Origin: Streptosporangiaceae bacterium
GTDB lineage: Bacteria > Actinomycetota > Actinomycetes > Streptosporangiales > Streptosporangiaceae
Length of the DNA: 17,208 nucleotides
Direction: 5' to 3'
Assembly: GCA_030045175.1 (NCBI GenBank)
Contig: JASIBM010000147.1
Coordinates: 1 to 17,208 of the forward strand
The translations under genes were made by a program, and so were the position numbers. The first letter of the stretch is position 1. Every line of letters begins with the position of its first letter. Below, in pieces: positions 14,364 through 17,208 of this stretch. The notes under the pieces are model-generated. The model had not been told where the DNA came from and ran no database searches. It worked only from the letters and a program-made list of their open reading frames with translations.

Positions 14364-15419
14364 ATGCCGCTGCTCATCTTGTCGTCAGGCGCCGTGCGCG
14401 ACGTGCTCGGGCATGCCCGGTGCGCGGACGCGATGCGCGCGATACTTGCCGCGCGGGCCCGCGGCGAGGTCTTCCAGCCGCTGCGGAGCATTCTGCACCC
14501 CGACGGCGCGGCCGGGTTCATGGGCCTGATGCCGTCCTATCAGGCTGACGCCGGGTACGGGCTCAAGGCCATCTGCGTCACGCCGGGGAACCCGGCCGCC
14601 GGCCTTGACTCGCACCAGGGCATCGTGATGTTGTCGAGCGCGCAGACCGGCGAGCCGCTCGCCGTGCTCAACGCCTCGGCGGTCACCGAGATCAGGACGG
14701 CGGCCGTCTCGGCGGTGGCGACCGAGCTGCTCGCCCGCCAGGACGCCGACGTGCTCGCGATCATCGGCACGGGCGTGCAGGCGAGATCGCACCTGCAGGC
14801 GATCAGCGCGACCCGCCGCCTGGCCGAGATACGGGTGGCCGGACGGACGCCTGAGAAGGCAGCGGCGTTCGCCGAGCAGACGGCGCCGACCGCGCTCGCC
14901 GAGGTCGACGCCAGGGCCGGGCAGGTCGGCCAGGCCGGGGAGGGCACCGCGAGCGCGATTCCCGTCATCGCCTGCGACTCGGTGCGCAAGGCCGTCCAGG
15001 GCGCGCACATCGTCGCGACCGTCACGAGCTCGGCCGAGCCCGTGCTGCGCAGGGAGTGGCTGGCGCCAGGCACCCACATCAACGCGGTCGGCTCCAGCCT
15101 GCCCCGCGCGCGCGAGCTCGACACCGCGACGATGCGGGACGCGGTCCTGTTCGCCGACAGCCGCGAGTCCCTGCTCTCGGAGTCTGGTGACTACCTGTTC
15201 GCCGCCGCCGAGGGCGCGGTCGGGCCCGACCACATCCGTGCCGAGCTCGGCGACCTGCTGGTCAGCGGCGGGCGGGACTCGGCCTCCGGCAGGCGCGACG
15301 CGGACGAGATCACCGTCTTCGACTCCCTCGGCCTCGCCATCGAGGACCTCGGTGCCGCGACGGTCGCCTATCAGGCGGCCCGCGAGCGTGGCCTCGGCGT
15401 CTGGGTCGACTTCGAGTAG
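14364..15419 (+). CDS. Ornithine cyclodeaminase / mu-crystallin family NAD(P)-dependent protein
   Basis: A 351-aa protein of a family that includes ornithine cyclodeaminase, ketimine reductases, archaeal alanine dehydrogenase and opine-type enzymes. The N-terminal half has the substrate-side GYGLKAICVTPGNP (K68) and SHQGIVMLSSAQTGEPLAVL (split 83-102), then ASAVTEIRTAAVSAVAT with R111. The Rossmann domain starts with the dinucleotide loop IIGTGVQARSHLQAI (133-147). NAVGSSLPRARELD and EITVFDSLGLAIEDLGAA are conserved late motifs. A Gly/Ala-rich insertion of about 15 residues (near 184-198) makes it longer than the usual 320-335 aa. AGGA 7 nt upstream of the ATG and a 9-nt gap to ftsH suggest one transcript. 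The reaction within the family cannot be read from sequence. Confidence 0.9.
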   Translation: MPLLILSSGAVRDVLGHARCADAMRAILAARARGEVFQPLRSILHPDGAAGFMGLMPSYQADAGYGLKAICVTPGNPAAGLDSHQGIVMLSSAQTGEPLAVLNASAVTEIRTAAVSAVATELLARQDADVLAIIGTGVQARSHLQAISATRRLAEIRVAGRTPEKAAAFAEQTAPTALAEVDARAGQVGQAGEGTASAIPVIACDSVRKAVQGAHIVATVTSSAEPVLRREWLAPGTHINAVGSSLPRARELDTATMRDAVLFADSRESLLSESGDYLFAAAEGAVGPDHIRAELGDLLVSGGRDSASGRRDADEITVFDSLGLAIEDLGAATVAYQAARERGLGVWVDFE

Positions 15420-15426
15420 CGCTCCC

Positions 15427-15477
15427 GTCTGGCCGTCGGTCCTGTCTGGCCCTCGGTCCTGTCTGGCCCTCGGTCCG
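15427..15477 (+). repeat. Three tandem 17-bp repeats in the intergenic gap
   Basis: gtctggccctcggtcct at 15444-15460 is preceded by a copy with one change (15427-15443) and followed by a copy whose last base differs (15461-15477). They lie just after the cyclodeaminase-family stop codon and before the SIMPL-protein gene. A 17-bp period keeps no reading frame. A short hairpin or operator role is possible, but nothing in the sequence proves it. Confidence 0.85.
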
Positions 15478-15547
15478 GAACCGGAAAGCGAGCCGGTGCG
15501 TCTGAGGCGCAGGAACGCATTCCGGGACCGAACAGGGAGCATCTGTC

Positions 15548-16315
15548 ATGGCCATTTTCATCAAGCCCGGCTATCGCGCGCCGGTGATCGGCGTCGCGTC
15601 TGCCGTGCTGCTCATCGGGTCCTTCCTGCTCGGCACCGCGCAGGCCAGCCAGTCGGGCACCGTCGGCGCCAGCGCGCGTGACGCGGCCCTCACCCAGCCC
15701 GACGGGAAGATCACGGTCACCGGGACCGGGACAGTCACTGGCACGCCGAACCAGCTCGTGCTCAGCATGGGCGTGCAGGTCAACTCGTCGTCGGTGTCAT
15801 CGGCGCTCGCGCAGGCCAACCGCGCGACCAACCGGGTCACGGCCGCGCTGAAGTCCGGCGGCGTGACCGCGGCCAACATCGCGACCTCCGGCCTGTCGAT
15901 CCAGCCGAACTACCGCGGCAGCGGCCAGGTGCCGATCGGCTACGGGGTGAGCGAGCAGCTCACCGCGACGCTGACCGACATGAGCAAGGCCGGCGGCCAG
16001 ATCCAGGCCGCGGTCAGCGCGGGCGGCAACGCGACCACCGTCGACGGGGTCTCGCTGAACCTGACCGACACGAGCAGCCTGCTCGCCAGGGCGCGCGCCG
16101 CGGCCGTCCGCGACGCCAGGGCCAAGGCCACCCAGTTCGCCAGCGCGCTCGGCGAGCAGGTCACCGGCGTGATCAGCGTCTCCGACCAGACCTCGACTGT
16201 CCCGTACCCGCAGTTCGCCGCGTCCGCGACAACCAGCAAGGCGGCGTCGGTGCCTGTCTCGCCTGGCTCGCAGCAAGTCAGCGTCCAGATCACCATCGTC
16301 TACGCGATCGGCTGA
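15548..16315 (+). CDS. Exported SIMPL-domain (DUF541) protein
   Basis: A 255-aa protein. It begins with a short basic/hydrophobic export signal (about 9-33: YRAPVIGVASAVLLIGSFLLG), probably cleaved after an Ala near ASQS or retained as an anchor. The remainder is a SIMPL domain: GKITVTGTGTVTGTPNQLVLSMGVQ (split at about 53-77), a central NIATSGLSIQPNY, and late ARAAAVRDARAKATQFASALGEQVTGVISVS with a C-terminal VSVQITIVYAIG, as in the family. SIMPL proteins occur in envelopes of many bacteria and one (BP26 of Brucella) forms a large ring-like oligomer; the biochemical role is not established. The start is supported by AGGGAG about 9 nt upstream. It is followed closely by the trp control region, so readthrough into that region is possible. 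Confidence 0.88.
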   Translation: MAIFIKPGYRAPVIGVASAVLLIGSFLLGTAQASQSGTVGASARDAALTQPDGKITVTGTGTVTGTPNQLVLSMGVQVNSSSVSSALAQANRATNRVTAALKSGGVTAANIATSGLSIQPNYRGSGQVPIGYGVSEQLTATLTDMSKAGGQIQAAVSAGGNATTVDGVSLNLTDTSSLLARARAAAVRDARAKATQFASALGEQVTGVISVSDQTSTVPYPQFAASATTSKAASVPVSPGSQQVSVQITIVYAIG

Positions 16316-16327
16316 TGCCGCGGCTGG

Positions 16328-16339
16328 TACGCTGCCGCC
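16328..16339 (+). promoter_or_regulatory. Candidate leaderless-type -10 element (TACGCT) for the trp leader
   Basis: TACGCT at 16328-16333 fits TANNNT and lies six bases before the ATG of the Trp leader peptide, with no ribosome site in between. The element lies just after the SIMPL stop codon (16313-16315). A leaderless leader-peptide ORF is a known arrangement in actinobacterial attenuators. No -35 is evident because the upstream bases are coding. Confidence 0.55.
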
Positions 16340-16381
16340 ATGACAACGAACCAGGCAGCCCGCTGGTGGCGCCGCCGTTAG
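16340..16381 (+). CDS. trpL: trp operon leader peptide with tandem Trp codons
   Basis: The ORF reads MTTNQAARWWRRR followed by TAG (16379-16381). The two adjacent TGG codons at 16364-16369 are the tryptophan sensor: when charged tRNA-Trp is scarce the ribosome halts there. The peptide itself is not expected to have a function. Three Arg codons follow, which might slow the ribosome further. It lies inside the first of a set of overlapping hairpins and 101 bases before the anthranilate synthase start. Comparable Trp leaders are known upstream of anthranilate synthase genes in Streptomyces. Confidence 0.88.
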   Translation: MTTNQAARWWRRR

Positions 16382-16421
16382 GCGGGCCTGGTTCGCACGC
16401 GCACCCACCAAGGCGACCGCC
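16347..16421 (+). ncRNA. trp attenuator: pause hairpin and competing antiterminator
   Basis: Segment 1 CGAACCAGGC (16347-16356) is a perfect 10-base complement of segment 2 GCCTGGTTCG (16386-16395), with an inner CCGCC-GTTA-GGCGG stem (16372-16385). This is the protector/pause hairpin and it encloses the Trp codons. Segment 2 can pair instead with segment 3: GGCGG (16381-16385) with CCGCC (16417-16421), and CCTGGT (16387-16392) with ACCAAGG (16407-16413) with one bulged A. That alternative would consume the left arm of the terminator. A ribosome halted on the TGG codons would disrupt the 1:2 hairpin and leave segment 2 free. Pairings are seen in sequence; the mechanism is inferred from classical trp attenuation. 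Confidence 0.75.
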
Positions 16422-16440
16422 GCGAGTCGGCGGTCGCCTT
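16410..16440 (+). terminator. trp attenuator terminator hairpin
   Basis: AAGGCGACCGCC (16410-16421) and GGCGGTCGCCTT (16429-16440) form a perfect 12-bp stem with a 7-base loop (gcgagtc). Only two T residues end the stem and GTCGCG follows, so it lacks a long U-tract, as is frequent for terminators of high-GC actinobacteria. It stands 42 bases before the anthranilate synthase ATG. Confidence 0.82.
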
Positions 16441-16482
16441 GTCGCGTCCGTGGCTCGCGGCGGCACTCCGAAAGGACACGCC

Positions 16483-17208
16483 ATGACGCTACGCACAGCG
16501 CGAGGCGAGGACGTCATCGCGCCAGGCGACGATGTCACAGCGCAGTACCCGGCCGACTTCGGCGCCACGACGACGCCGGGCGTCACGACGTTCGTCACTG
16601 CGGGCGAAATCACGATCACCAGGACCGCGGCCCCCTTCGGGCCGGCCCTGCTGGCCGGCCTCACCAGCCAGGTCGACGACAGGCGGGGCGGCGCATTCAG
16701 CTCGGGGATGGAGTACCCGGGCAGGTACAGCCGCTGGCACCTGGGCTACGTCGACCCGTGCCTCGAGCTCGTTGCGCGCGGGCGCGAGCTGACGGTCACA
16801 GCGCTCAACGGCCGCGGCGCGGTGCTGCTGCCTGCCATCGGCGCCGCGCTCGCCAGGGCGGCAAGCACGCCACCCGCCGCGACGCCGCCCGCGGCCAGCG
16901 TGACCGTCGTGATTCCCGAGCCCGCCGGCCTCGTTCCCGAGGAGCGGCGCAGCCGCCGGCCGACGGTGTTCACCGCGCTCAGGGAGGTGATCGCGCTGTT
17001 CGCCTGCCCGGATCCGCACCTGGGCCTTTTCGGAGCGTTCGGCTACGACCTGGCGTTCCAGTTCGAGCCGATCAGGCTCCGGCCCGGCCGGGAAGGGAAC
17101 CGGCGCGACCTCGTGCTGCACCTGCCAGACGAGCTCTACGTGATCGACAGGAAGCGCGAGACCGCGATGCGGTATAGCTACGAATTCGCGGTCGGGGGCC
17201 GGTCGACC
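16483..17208 (+). CDS. trpE: Anthranilate synthase, fused TrpE-TrpG type (5' part, cut by window end)
   Basis: The frame is open from ATG 16483 to the window edge: 242 codons with no stop. AAAGGA lies 6 nt before the start. Anthranilate synthase converts chorismate plus glutamine to anthranilate, the first committed step to tryptophan. The N-terminal region matches the large single-chain clade in which synthase and glutaminase are fused: VTTFVTAGEITITR, then SSGMEYPGRYSRWHLGYVDP (about 68-87, corresponding to the Trp-feedback/substrate-fold region), ALNGRGAVLLPAIGAAL, LFGAFGYDLAFQFEPIRL, and RRDLVLHLPDELYVIDRKRE. The catalytic chorismate-binding domain and the expected C-terminal glutaminase lie beyond the window. 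A long Ala/Pro/Thr spacer sits near 120-135. Control by the Trp attenuator directly upstream supports the call. A phenazine- or other secondary-metabolism homologue is the alternative. Confidence 0.9.
   Translation, partial: MTLRTARGEDVIAPGDDVTAQYPADFGATTTPGVTTFVTAGEITITRTAAPFGPALLAGLTSQVDDRRGGAFSSGMEYPGRYSRWHLGYVDPCLELVARGRELTVTALNGRGAVLLPAIGAALARAASTPPAATPPAASVTVVIPEPAGLVPEERRSRRPTVFTALREVIALFACPDPHLGLFGAFGYDLAFQFEPIRLRPGREGNRRDLVLHLPDELYVIDRKRETAMRYSYEFAVGGRST

Overview
This window is high-GC DNA that looks like the chromosome of a member of the Actinomycetota. The signs are GC-biased codon use, a deazaflavin (F420)-dependent nitroreductase-family gene, a secreted protein built from tandem Cys-pair/WNG repeats, leaderless-style promoters (TANNNT six bases before an ATG), and a decayed two-component system of a type common in this phylum. 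I cannot assign a genus. No tRNA, rRNA, insertion sequence, CRISPR array or phage gene was seen, and no stretch longer than 300 bases lacks a gene or gene remnant.

Layout. (1) 27-1217 (-) is a decayed sensor-kinase/LuxR-regulator pair, collapsed into one chimeric remnant with two frame changes. (2) 1323-3524 (-) encodes an exported protein of about 733 aa made of 14 repeats, each with a cysteine pair followed by a WNG motif. (3) 3675-4799 (+) is a nitronate monooxygenase-family flavoenzyme. It is preceded by a 10-codon upstream ORF whose stop overlaps its start. (4) 4812-10824 (-) is a four-gene peptide/nickel-type ABC importer operon, transcribed in the order fused double ATPase, lipoprotein receptor, DppB-like permease, DppC-like permease. 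The two permease genes overlap their upstream neighbours. A hairpin sits on the ATPase stop codon, and the ATPase carries a 15-bp minisatellite in its inter-domain linker. (5) 10877-11320 (+) is the F420-type nitroreductase. (6) 11407-15419 (+) is a protein-quality-control cluster: an HtrA-like serine protease with no visible membrane anchor, an FtsH AAA+ metalloprotease, and an ornithine cyclodeaminase/mu-crystallin-family oxidoreductase 9 nt behind ftsH. (7) 15548-16315 (+) is an exported SIMPL/DUF541 protein. (8) 16328-17208 (+) is a tryptophan-biosynthesis control region. It has a leaderless-type promoter, a 13-aa leader peptide with tandem Trp codons, mutually exclusive hairpins ending in a perfect 12-bp terminator stem, and the 5' part of an anthranilate synthase of the large fused TrpE-G type, cut by the window edge.

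How the parts work together. The ABC operon is a self-contained uptake system with receptor, two permeases and both ATPase domains. HtrA and FtsH suggest linked soluble and membrane proteolysis. The 3' end is a classical ribosome-mediated attenuator in which stalling at the Trp codons should allow anthranilate synthase expression. I found no convincing wholly new multi-gene system. The items most worth following up are the paired-cysteine repeat protein, the complete trp attenuator, the kinase-regulator collapse, and the recurring leaderless promoter geometry, including the one that appears to drive the upstream ORF.
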